From Roseateles_B flavus (GTDB taxonomy: Bacteria > Pseudomonadota > Gammaproteobacteria > Burkholderiales > Burkholderiaceae_C), in the NCBI RefSeq assembly GCF_039872765.1, contig NZ_JBDPZC010000005.1, positions 248,001 through 312,000 of the forward strand: DNA of 64,000 nt, in the 5' to 3' direction. Positions 42,238 through 53,200 of the stretch are shown in pieces. How positions within the stretch are numbered: the stretch's first letter is position 1; each line of letters starts with the position of its first letter. Below the pieces are notes generated by a model, which searched no databases, was not told where the DNA came from, and saw only the letters and a list, made by a program, of their open reading frames with translations. The translations under genes and the position numbers were made by a program.

Positions 42238-42882
42238 TCAGTCCTGGGGCACCGGCCCCAGCACCCTCGCCGGGTTGCCGCCCACCAGGGTCATGGGCGG
42301 CGCCTCGAAGCCCGGCGTCACCACGGCGCCGGCGGCGATGATGCAGCCGTCGCCGATCTTCACGCCCTTGAGGAGGGTCACCCGCGCGCCGATGAAGACC
42401 TGATTGCCGATCTCCACCCCACGCGGCGTCGGGTCCGGCGAGCGGCGGTGCGCCAGGCGCAGGTCGTGCAGATGGCTGTCGAAGACCTGCAGCTCCTGGC
42501 CTACGAGGCAGTCCGCCCCGAAGCGGATGAAGGCGCCCTCCGAGATCAGCACGCAGCGGTTGTTGAAGACCGTGCCCGGGCCGATGTCGATCAGCGACTC
42601 CGGCGTGCGGGACTCGAAGTAGCTGCAGGACAAGCTGCCCGGCGAGCGCGGCACGCCGAAGACGGCCCGGTTGCTGAGCCTGAAGGCCCCGGCGCCCTTG
42701 AAGACCGTGGGCGTCAGGACGTTGACCGTGCGCGGCCCCTCACCCACCAGCTCCACCCGCTGCTTGTCGGACGTGTGGAAGAAGAAGTGCACCAGCAGGG
42801 CCCGCACGGCACCCTCCAGCTCCAGCGCCGGCAGGCGGCTGATCAGGCCGCGCCAGCGCTCCAGGCGTTGCATCAGATTCAT
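42238..42882 (-). CDS. Left-handed beta-helix (hexapeptide) acyltransferase
   Basis: This 214-aa protein has about 90 N-terminal residues of mixed structure. Hexapeptide repeats follow (IDIGPGTVFNNRCVLIS, IRFGADCLVGQELQVFDSHLH), then the CatB/LacA-type C-terminal coil VEIGNQVFIGARVTLLKGVKIGDG-type segment with AAGAVVTPG and GNPARVLG. The catalytic His is probably in FDSHLHDL. Such enzymes O-acetylate or otherwise acylate sugars. Its ATG lies one base after the stop of the glycosyltransferase gene, so they are co-translated. Confidence 0.85.
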   Translation of the reverse strand: MNLMQRLERWRGLISRLPALELEGAVRALLVHFFFHTSDKQRVELVGEGPRTVNVLTPTVFKGAGAFRLSNRAVFGVPRSPGSLSCSYFESRTPESLIDIGPGTVFNNRCVLISEGAFIRFGADCLVGQELQVFDSHLHDLRLAHRRSPDPTPRGVEIGNQVFIGARVTLLKGVKIGDGCIIAAGAVVTPGFEAPPMTLVGGNPARVLGPVPQD

Positions 42883-42883
42883 C

Positions 42884-43843
42884 TCAGAAGCCGTGTTGGG
42901 TCAGGAAGGCCTGCCAGGCGTTCACGAAGTCCTCGCCCGCCTGCACATCCTGCTGCGCCATGCGCATCAGCAGGGCGGCGAACGGCTGCATGTCCTCCTG
43001 GCCGCCATAGCGTGCCATCAGGGCCTGCGCAATGCCTTCATAGCAGAGCCTGGCCTGCGCCTCGTTCATGCGCCCCAGGCGCTGCAGACCCACGCCCAGC
43101 GCCGCGTAGCCCAGGTGGGCCGCCTTCATGTGCTTGCCGTTGACCTGGGCCGAGTGGCCCTCGCCGCCGGCGCGGAAGTAGCCCAGGCGGTCCTGGATGT
43201 AGGCGATGGGCTGGCGCAGGCTGGCCGCAATGAAGAAGCCCAGGTCCCACAGGCCGGCGTAAGAGACGCCGCCGAACTGGGTGTCCGCCAGCAGGCCGGC
43301 ATGCTCGGCCCGGATGACGCAGTTCGAAAATTCTCCCAGCCAATTCTGGCAATAAGGCACGGTACTGGAGATCAGGGCCATGGGGCCGACCGACATCATG
43401 CGGGCCTGAGCATGGAAGATTCCATCCGGGATGGGCATGCCCTCGATGGGTTGCCCCTTTTCGTTTGCCGTCCAGCGCGCGCTGACGCTGCAGGAGATTA
43501 CATCTCCCGCGGCATGGACCATGCGGTGCTGGGCATAGAAGTCGGGGTAGATGACGTCGTCGTCCAGGTGGATATGGAAGAGTTCGGACTGGCCTCCCCA
43601 GAGCTTCACCAGGTGCTTGAAGTTCTCATAGGCACCCGCGCGCGGCCCCGGATGAATCTCCAGGGGCAGCCGGGACGCGAACCTGGCCAGCGGCCCTTCC
43701 CTCAGCAAGGCGCCGAAGCTGCCGTCCGGGCTGTCATCCGACACGATCACCCGCTCGGCGGGGCGCGTCTGGGTCAGCAGGCCCGTCAGCAGCTCCGCGA
43801 GGTATTTGGTCTTGTAGGCCGGGATGAGTGTGGTGATCTGCAT
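42884..43843 (-). CDS. Family 2-like glycosyltransferase
   Basis: This 319-aa GT-A fold enzyme starts at 43843 (MQITTLIPAYKTKYLAELL), the standard opening of family 2 transferases. A nucleotide-sugar-binding DDS lies in VIVSDDSPDGS, and the metal-binding DDD in HIHLDDDVIYPDF. The C-terminal half is helical and specific to this group. No membrane segments are seen, so it acts in the cytosol. It is coupled to the acyltransferase gene and divergent from the giant repeat gene 450 bp away. Confidence 0.87.
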   Translation of the reverse strand: MQITTLIPAYKTKYLAELLTGLLTQTRPAERVIVSDDSPDGSFGALLREGPLARFASRLPLEIHPGPRAGAYENFKHLVKLWGGQSELFHIHLDDDVIYPDFYAQHRMVHAAGDVISCSVSARWTANEKGQPIEGMPIPDGIFHAQARMMSVGPMALISSTVPYCQNWLGEFSNCVIRAEHAGLLADTQFGGVSYAGLWDLGFFIAASLRQPIAYIQDRLGYFRAGGEGHSAQVNGKHMKAAHLGYAALGVGLQRLGRMNEAQARLCYEGIAQALMARYGGQEDMQPFAALLMRMAQQDVQAGEDFVNAWQAFLTQHGF

Positions 43844-44293
43844 AGAGGCATCAATGGATCGGTCCGGGCGCATGCCGGGCCCCATCGTCGACGCCATTGG
43901 AGCCGGATGCAACCGCGCCCATGGCGGGAACAGGCAAGTATTGCAACAGCTTTTGCCGGCTTTGCCAGCGTCCGCCCGCCCCTAGCATCGCCGGGCGAGC
44001 TATTCCCAGGCTGCGTCCGGGCCCCTGCCGGACGGCCAAGGCTGAAATTCGTGAAAAACCTCCGCCCTTTCGTCCCTCCAGCCCCGTCCCCGGTGTCGGG
44101 GGCGCGCCTGCGCTCAAGTTTGCGCTGGGCGGGTCGAAATCCGACTGAAGCGGGAAAAGTCCCGCGCAACGCATTGATTGACATTGATGGTCAGGAAGTG
44201 GCGTTCAGGCCCCAGCCGGGGCGTCTGGAGCCGCACTTCCCCAGCTCCCGAGCTTTCAGGCCGGGCGTCCAGCAATAACCAAGTGAGCACACC
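43844..44293. other. 450-bp upstream region of the giant repeat gene
   Basis: No gene is seen. The stretch contains a hairpin GCGGGA-AAAG-TCCCGC (44150-44165) without U-run and a perfect -35-like TTGACA at 44178-44183 lacking a convincing -10 at normal spacing. It must hold promoters for both the giant gene and the divergent glycosyltransferase gene. The ribosome site before 44294 is weak (GTGAGC). Confidence 0.5.
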
Positions 44294-47200
44294 ATGGCGT
44301 CATTGATTCTCACCCTGTCGACCGACCAGATCGCTGCCCTGTCGACCCAAACGCTGGCCAAGCTCACGACGGAAGACTGGGCCGCCTTCAGCAGCGACCA
44401 GATCATCGCGCTGACCACCCAGCAGGTGGCCTCGCTGGGAACCTTCGCCATCAACTCCCTGGCCAGCGACCAGATCGCACGCTTCGAGACGCAAGACCTG
44501 CGGGCCCTCAACACCGCCGCCCTGCGCGCGATGTCGGACGCCAAGCTGGGTGCGCTGGGGTCCGACCAGATCGGCGCGCTGACCACCACGCAGGTGGCCG
44601 CCCTGACCACCAGCCAGATCAAGGGCCTGGGCAGCGACGACCTCCAGGCGCTGACCACGGACCAGTACAAGGCCCTGACCTCGACGCAGGTCGGCGTCCT
44701 CACCTCCGACCAGATCCCGCTGATCCAGACGGAAGATCTGCGCCAGATTTCGACGGCCGCCCTGAAGGCCCTGAGCTCCGACCAGATCGCGGCCCTGGGC
44801 TCCGACCAGATCGGCGCACTGACCACCAGCCAGGTCGCCAACCTGACCACCTCGCAGATCCGGGGCATGGGCAGTGAGGACCTGAACGCCCTGGGCACCG
44901 ACCAGTTCAAGGTGCTGACCTCGGCACAGGTCGCCGCCATCGGCACCGATCAGATCAAGACGCTGCAGACCGAAGACCTGGCCTCGATCAACACCGCCGC
45001 CCTGCGCGGCATGAGCTCGGCCCAGATCGGCGCACTGACCAGTGACGAGGTGGTCGCGCTGACCACGGCCCAGGCGGCCGCCCTGACCAGCAGCCAGGTC
45101 ACCGGCTTCAGCAGTGACCAGCTGGCCAAGCTGGAATCGGACGATCTGAGGGCGCTGAGCACCAGCGCCCTGCGCAATTTCAGCAGCGACCAGATCCGCA
45201 GCCTCAGCTCCGACCAGGTGTCCCAGCTGACCACGGCCCAGGCCGCCGCGCTGACCAGCAGCCAGCTGGGCGCCCTCAACACCGAAGATGTCGTCGCCCT
45301 GACGACGGCCCAGTCCGCTGCCCTGACCAGCAGCCAGATCAAGGGCCTGAGCTCCGACCAGATGGCCGTGCTGGAGACCGATGACCTGCGCGCCATCAGC
45401 ACCGCCGCCATCAAGGCCCTGGGCACCGAGCAGATCGCCGCCCTGGGCTCCGACCAGATCGGCGCCCTGACCACCGCACAAGTGGCCGCCCTGACCACGG
45501 CCCAGATCAGGGGCATGGGCACGGACGACCTCAACGCGCTGGGCACCGACCAGTTCAAGGTCCTGACCAGCGCCCAGGTCGGCGCCATGACCTCCGAGCA
45601 GGTCAAGGCCCTGCAGACCGAGGACCTGGCCTCCATCAACACCGCCGCCCTGCGCGGCATGAACTCGGCCCAGCTGGCGGCGCTGACCACGGACGAGATC
45701 GTGGCCCTGAGCACCGCCCAGGCCGCGGCCCTGACCAGCACCCAGGTGGCCGGCCTCAGCAGCGACCAGCTGGTGAAGCTGGAAACCGATGACCTGCGTG
45801 CCATCAGCACCGCCACCATCAAGGCCCTGAGCTCCGACCAGCTCGCGGCCCTCAGCTCCGATCAGCTGGCAACCCTGACCACCGCCCAGGTCACGGCCCT
45901 GACCACCTCGCAGCTGCGCGCCCTGTCCAGCGACGACCTCAACGCCCTGGGCACCGACCAGTTCAAGGTCCTGACCAGCGCCCAGGTCGGCGCCCTCACC
46001 TCGGACCAGATCAAGACCCTGCAGACCGAGGACTTCGCGTCCATCAACACCGCGGCCCTGCGCGGCATGAACTCGGCCCAGATCGGTGCCCTGGGCACGA
46101 ACGAGATCGTGGCCCTGACCACGGCCCAGGCCGCGGCGCTGACCAGCAGCCAGGTCGCCGGCCTGACCAGCGACCAGATCGCCAAGCTCGAGACCGACGA
46201 TCTGCGCGCCCTCAACACCGCCACGATCAAGGCCCTCAGCAGCGACCAGATCGCCGCCCTGAGCTCTGACCAGATCGTCGCCCTGACCACGGCCCAGGTC
46301 GCCGCGCTGACCACCACGCCGGGCAACCAGTTCGGCGGCTTCTCGACCGACGAGATCAAGGCCCTGACCACCGCCCAGGCCGCCGCGCTGACCAGTGCAC
46401 AGGTCAAGGGCCTGAGTACCGATCAGATCGCCGCGCTGGAGACCGATGACCTGCGTGCCATCAGCACCGCTGCCATCAAGGCCCTGGGCACCGAGCAGAT
46501 CGCCGCCCTGGGCTCCGACCAGATCGGCGCCCTGACGACGGCCCAGGTGGCTTCGCTCACCACCGCCCAGATCAAGGGCATGGGCACGGACGACCTCAAC
46601 GCGCTGGGCACCGACCAGTTCAAGGTCCTGACCAGCGCCCAGATCGGCGCCATGACCTCGGAACAGATCAAGGCCCTGCAGACCGAGGATCTCGCCTCCA
46701 TCAACACCGCCGCGCTGCGCGGCATGAATTCGGCCCAGGTCGGCGCACTGACCACGGATGAGATCGTGGCCCTGAGCACCGCCCAGGCCGCAGCCCTGAC
46801 CAGCGCCCAGGTGGCCGGACTGACCAGCGACCAGATCGCCAAGCTCGAGACCGACGACCTTCGTGCCATGAGCACCGGTGCCATCCGGGCGCTGTCCAGC
46901 GATCAGATCGCCGCCCTGAGCAGCGACCAGATCGTGGCCATGACCTCGGCCCAGATCGCCGCCCTGGCCACCACGCCGGCCAACCAGTTCGGCGGCCTGA
47001 GCACCGATGAAATCAAGGCCCTGACCACGGCCCAGGCCGCGGCCCTCACCAGCAGCCAGATCCGCGGCTTCAGCAGCGACCAGATCGCCGCCCTGGAGAC
47101 CGATGACCTGCGTGCGCTGAACACCGCCACGCTGCGGGCCATGGGCACGGACCAGATCGCCGCCCTGGGCTCCGACCAGATCGGCGCGCTGACCACGGCC

Positions 47201-50200
47201 CAGGTCGCTTCGCTCACCACCGCCCAGATCAAGGGCATGGGCACGGACGACCTCAACGCGCTGGGCACCGACCAGTTCAAGGTGCTGACCAGCGCCCAGG
47301 TCGGCGCCATGACCTCCGAGCAGGTCAAGGCCCTGCAGACCGAGGACCTGGCCTCCATCAACACCGCCGCCCTGCGCGGCATGAACTCGGCCCAGCTGGC
47401 GGCCCTGACCACGGACGAGATCGTGGCCCTGAGCACCGCCCAGGCCGCGGCCCTGACCACGGGCCAGGTGGGCGGCCTGACCAGCGACCAGCTGCTCAAG
47501 CTGGAGACCGATGACCTGCGCGCCATCAGCACCGCCACCATCAAGGCCCTCAGTTCCGACCAGCTCGCCGCCCTGAGCAGCGACCAGCTGGCGACGCTGA
47601 CCACCGCCCAGGTCGCGGCCCTGACCACCTCGCAGCTGCGCGCTCTGTCCAGCGACGACCTGAATGCCCTGGGCACCGACCAGTTCAAGGTGCTGACCAG
47701 CGCCCAGGTCGGCGCCCTCACCTCGGACCAGATCAAGGCCCTGCAGACCGAGGACTTCGCCTCCATCAACACCGCGGCCCTGCGCGGCATGAACTCGGCC
47801 CAGATCGGTGCCCTGGGCACGAACGAGATCGTGGCCCTGACCACGGCCCAGGCCGCGGCGCTGACCAGCAGCCAGGTCGCCGGACTCACCAGCGACCAGA
47901 TCGCCAAGCTCGAGACCGACGACCTGCGGGCGATCAACACCGCCACGATCAAGGCCCTGGGCAGCGAGCAGATCGCCGCCCTGACGTCTGACCAGATCGT
48001 CGCCCTGACCACGGCCCAGGTCGCCGCCCTGGCGACCACGCCGGGCAACCAGTTCGGCGGCTTCTCCACCGACGAGATCAAGGCCCTGACCACCGCCCAG
48101 GCGGCCGCGCTGACCAGCAGCCAGCTCAAGGGCCTGAGCACCGACCAGGTGGCCGCCTTCGAGACCGATGACCTGCGCGCCATCAGCACCGCCGCCATCA
48201 AGGCCCTCAGCACCGAGCAGATCGCGGCCCTGGGCTCCGACCAGATCGGCGCGCTGACCACGGCCCAGGTGGCCGCCCTGACCACCGCGCAGATCCGCGG
48301 CATGGGCACGGACGACCTCAATGCCCTGGGCACCGACCAGTTCAAGGTCCTGACCAGCGCCCAGGTCGGCGCCATGACCTCGGAACAGATCAAGGCCCTG
48401 CAGACCGAGGACTTCGCCTCCATCAACACCGCCGCGCTGCGTGGCATGAACTCGGCCCAGCTGGCCGCCCTGACCACGGACGAGATCGTGGCCATGGGCA
48501 CGGCCCAGGCCGCGGCGCTGACCAGCAGCCAGGTCGCCGGCCTCACCAGCGACCAGATCGCCAAGATCGAGACTGATGACCTGCGTGCCATCAGCACCGG
48601 CACCATCAAGGCCCTGAGCAGCGACCAGATCGCCGCGCTCTCGTCCGACCAGATCGTGGCCATGACCACGGCCCAGATCGCCGCCCTGGCGACCACACCG
48701 GGCAACCAGTTCGGTGGCTTCTCCACCGACGAGATCAAGGCCCTGACCACCGCCCAGGCCGCCGCGCTGACGAGCAGCCAGCTCAAGGGCCTGAGCACCG
48801 ACCAGGTGGCCGCCTTCGAGACCGATGACCTGCGCGCCATCAGCACCGCCGCCATCAAGGCCTTCAGCACCGAACAGCTCGGCGCCCTGGGCTCCGACCA
48901 GATCGGCGCGCTGACGACCGCACAGGTGGCCTCGCTGACCACGGCCCAGGTCCGTGGCCTCGCCAGCGACGACCTCAACGCCCTGGGCACCGACCAGTTC
49001 AAGGTGCTCACCAGCGCCCAGGTCGGCGCCCTGACCTCCGAGCAGGTCAAGGCCCTGCAGACCGAGGACTTTGCCTCCATCAACACCGCCGCCCTGCGCG
49101 GCATGAACTCGGCCCAGCTGGCCGCGCTGACCACGGACGAGATCGTGGCCCTGAGCACCGCCCAGGCCGCGGCCCTCACCAGCAACCAGGTCGGCGGCCT
49201 GACCAGCGACCAGCTGGTGAAGCTCGAGACCGATGACCTGCGCGCCATCAGCACCGCCACCATCAAGGCCCTGAGCTCCGACCAGCTCGCGGCACTGAGC
49301 AGCGACCAGCTGGCGACCCTGACCACCGCCCAGGTCGCGGCCCTGACCACCTCGCAGCTGCGTGCCCTGGCCAGTGACGACCTCAACGCCCTGGGCACCG
49401 ACCAGTTCAAGGTGCTGACCAGTGCCCAGGTCGGCGCCCTCACGTCGGAGCAGATCAAGACCCTGCAGACCGAGGACTTCGCCTCCATCAACACCGCCGC
49501 CCTGCGTGGTCTGAGCTCCGTGCAGGTGGGTGCCCTGACGACCGACGAGGTGGTCGCGCTGACCACGGCCCAGGCCGCAGCCCTCACCAGCAGCCAGGTC
49601 GCGGGCCTGACCAGCGACCAGATCGCCAAGATCGAGACCGACGACCTGCGCGCCCTCAGCACGGGCACGCTCAAGGCGCTCAGCAGCGACCAGATCGCCG
49701 CGCTGACCAGCGACCAGATCGTGGCCCTGACCTCGGCCCAGATCGCCGCCCTGGCGACCGCACCGGGCAACCAGTTCGGTGGCTTCGCCACGGACGACAT
49801 CCGTGCCCTGACCACCGCCCAGGCCGCTGCGCTGACGAGCAGCCAGGTCAAGGGTCTGAGCACCGACCAGGTGGCCGCGCTTGAGACGGATGACCTGCGC
49901 GCCATCAGCACCGCCGCGATCAGGGCTCTCAGCACCGAGCAGATCGGCGCTCTGGGCTCCGAGCAGATCGGCGCGCTGACCACGGCGCAAGTGGCCGCCC
50001 TGACCACGGCCCAGATCCGCGGTATGAGCACGGACGACCTCAACGCCCTGGGCACTGACCAGTTCAAGGTGCTGACCAGCGCCCAGGTCGGCGCCATGAC
50101 CTCCGAGCAGGTCAAGGCGCTGCAGACCGAGGACTTCGCCGCCATCAACACCGCCGCCCTGCGCGGCATGAACTCGGCCCAGCTGGCGGCCCTGACCACC

Positions 50201-53200
50201 GACGAGATCGTGGCCATGAACACGGCCCAGGCCGCTGCCCTGACCAGCGGCCAGGTCGCCGGTCTGACCAGCGACCAGATCGTCAAGATCGAGACCGACG
50301 ACCTGCGGGCGATCAACACCGGGACGCTGAAGGCCCTGGGCAGCGACCAGATCGCCGCGCTGACGTCTGACCAGATCGTCGCCCTGACCACCGCCCAGAT
50401 CGCGGCCCTGTCCACGGCGCCGGCCAACCAGTTCGGCGGCTTCTCGACCGACGAGATCAAGGCGCTGACCACGGCCCAAGCGGCTGCCCTCACCAGCAGC
50501 CAGCTCAAGGGCCTGAGCACCGACCAGGTGGCCGCCTTCGAGACCGATGACCTGCGAGCCATCAGCACCGCCGCCATCAAGGCCCTGGGCACCGAGCAGA
50601 TCGCCGCCCTGGGCTCCGACCAGATCGGCGCGCTGACCACGGCCCAGGTCGCTTCGCTGACCACGGCCCAGATCAGGGGCATGGGCACGGACGACCTGAA
50701 TGCCCTGGGCACCGACCAGTTCAAGGTCCTGACCAGCGCCCAGGTTGGCGCCATGACCTCGGAACAGATCAAGGCCCTGCAGACCGAGGACCTCGCCTCC
50801 ATCAACACCGCGGCCCTGCGTGGCATGAACTCGGCCCAGCTGGCCGCCCTGACCACGGACGAGATCGTGGCCCTGAACACGGCCCAGGCCGCGGCACTGA
50901 CCAGCAACCAGGTCGGCGGCCTCACCAGCGACCAGCTGGTGAAGNNNNNNNNNNNNNNNNNNNNNNNNNNNNNNNNNNNNNNNNNNNNNNNNNNNNNNNN
51001 NNNNNNNNNNNNNNNNNNNNNNNNNNNNNNNNNNNNNNNNNNNNCAGGCCGCTGCGCTGACCAGTGCACAGGTCAAGGGCCTGAGCACCGACCAGGTGGC
51101 CGCCTTCGAGACCGATGACCTGCGTGCCCTCAGCACGGCCGCCATCAAGGCCCTCAGCACCGAGCAGATCGCCGCCCTGGGCTCCGACCAGATCGGCGCG
51201 CTGACGACCGCTCAGGTCTCGGCCCTGACCACCGCCCAGATCAAGGGCCTGGGCAGCGACGACCTCAATGCCCTGGTGTCCGACCAGATCAAGGTGCTGA
51301 GCTCGGCCCAGATCGCGGCCATCGGTACGGACCAGATCCGCACCATGACCACCGACGACTTCGGCAACATCAGCACGGCCGCCCTGAAGGGTCTGACCTC
51401 GGCGCAGCTGAGCGCGCTGACCAGCGACCAGATCATCGGGCTGTCCACCGACCAGGCGGCGTCCCTGACCTCGGCACAGATCGGCGGACTGACCAGCGAC
51501 CAGCTGATCAAGCTCGAGACCCAGGACCTGCGTGCCCTGAGCACTTCGGTGATCAAGGCGCTGGGCACCGACCAGCTGGCACAGCTGACCTCGGACCAGC
51601 TGGGCGCACTGACCACGAGCCAGGTCCAGGCGCTGACCAGCAGCCAGCTCAAGAGCCTCGCCAGCGACGACCTCAACGCGCTGGGCACCGACCAGTTCAA
51701 GGCCCTGAGCTCCAGCCAGGTGGCCGCCCTGACGAGCGATCAGATCAAGACCCTGCAGACCGAGGACCTCGCCGCCATCAACACGGCGGCCCTGCGTGGC
51801 ATGAGCTCCGTCCAGATCGGCGCCCTAACCACCGATGAGATCGTGGCCCTGAGCACCGCCCAGGCCGCGGCCCTCACCAGCAGCCAGGTCACCGGCCTCA
51901 CCAGCGACCAGATCGCCAAGATCGAGACCGACGATCTGCGCGCCCTCAGCACCGCCACGATCAAGGCGCTGAGCAGCGACCAGATCGCCGCGCTGACCTC
52001 CGACCAGATCGTGGCCCTCACCTCGGCCCAGATCGCCTCGCTGGCCACCAGCCCGGGCAACCAGTTCGGCGGCTTCTCGACCGACGAGATCAAGGCACTG
52101 ACCACGGCCCAGGCCGCGGCGCTCACCAGTGCGCAGGTCAAGGGCCTGAGCACCGACCAGATCGCCGCGCTGGAGACCGACGACCTCCGTGCGATCAGCA
52201 CCTCGGCCATCCGGGCCCTCGGCACCGAGCAGATCGGTGCCCTCGGCTCCGACCAGATCGGCGCCCTGACCACCGCCCAGGTGGCCGCGCTCACCAGCGC
52301 GCAGATCAAGGGCATGGTCAGCGACGACCTGAACGCGCTGGGCACCGACCAGTTCGCCGTGCTCACCTCGGCGCAGGTCTCCGCCCTGGGCACCGACCAG
52401 CTGCGTGCCCTGCAGACCGAGGACTTCGCGGCGCTCAACACGGCCGCCCTGCGCAGCCTGAGCTCGGCCCAGATCGCCGCGCTGACCACGGATGAGGTCG
52501 TGGCACTGACCACGGCCCAGGCCGCGGCCCTCACCAGCAGCCAGATCGTGGGCTTCAGCAGCGATCAGCTGGCCAAGATGCAGTCGGACGATCTGCGTGC
52601 CATCAGCACGGCCGCCCTGCGCGCCATCAGCACGGATGTGCTGGGCACGCTCGGCTCCGACCAGTTCGCAGCCATGACCACGGCCCAGGTCAATGCGCTG
52701 ACCAGCGCACAGATCCGCGGCCTGGGCAGCGAGGACCTGGTGGCCTTCACGACCGACCAGTACGCAGCCATGAGCTCGACACAGGTCGCGGCCATCGGCA
52801 CCGACCAGTTCATGAAGCTGGCCACCGACGATCTGCAGGCCATCAGCAGTGCCGGCATCCGCGGCATCAGCAGCGTCCAGCTGGGCGCCATGGGCACGGA
52901 CCAGCTGGTGGCGCTGACCACGGCGCAGTACAGCGGGCTGACCTCCAACCAGGTCGCCGGCCTGCACTCCGACCAGATCGCGGCCCTGGCCACGGATGAC
53001 CTGCGTGCCCTGAGCACCGCGGCCCTGCGCAGCTTCAGCACCGACCAGTTCGTGGCGCTGACCTCCGACCAGGTCGCCGCGCTGACGGTGACCCAGGTGG
53101 CGGCGCTGAGCTCGGCCCAGATCAACGCGATGGGCTCGGACGACTTCAACGCCATGGGCACCGCCCAGATGGCCGCCCTGACCTCGGTCCAGGTGCCCGG

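Noticed and set aside
44300..51160. Open reading frame of about 2,286 codons on the minus strand across the giant repeat gene
   Set aside because: It is a shadow of the 24-nt repeat: the antisense of Leu/Thr/Gln/Ala codons has no stops. Its product is a monotonous Gly/Ala/Gln/Asp repeat. The plus strand has the start, the calcium module and a terminator.
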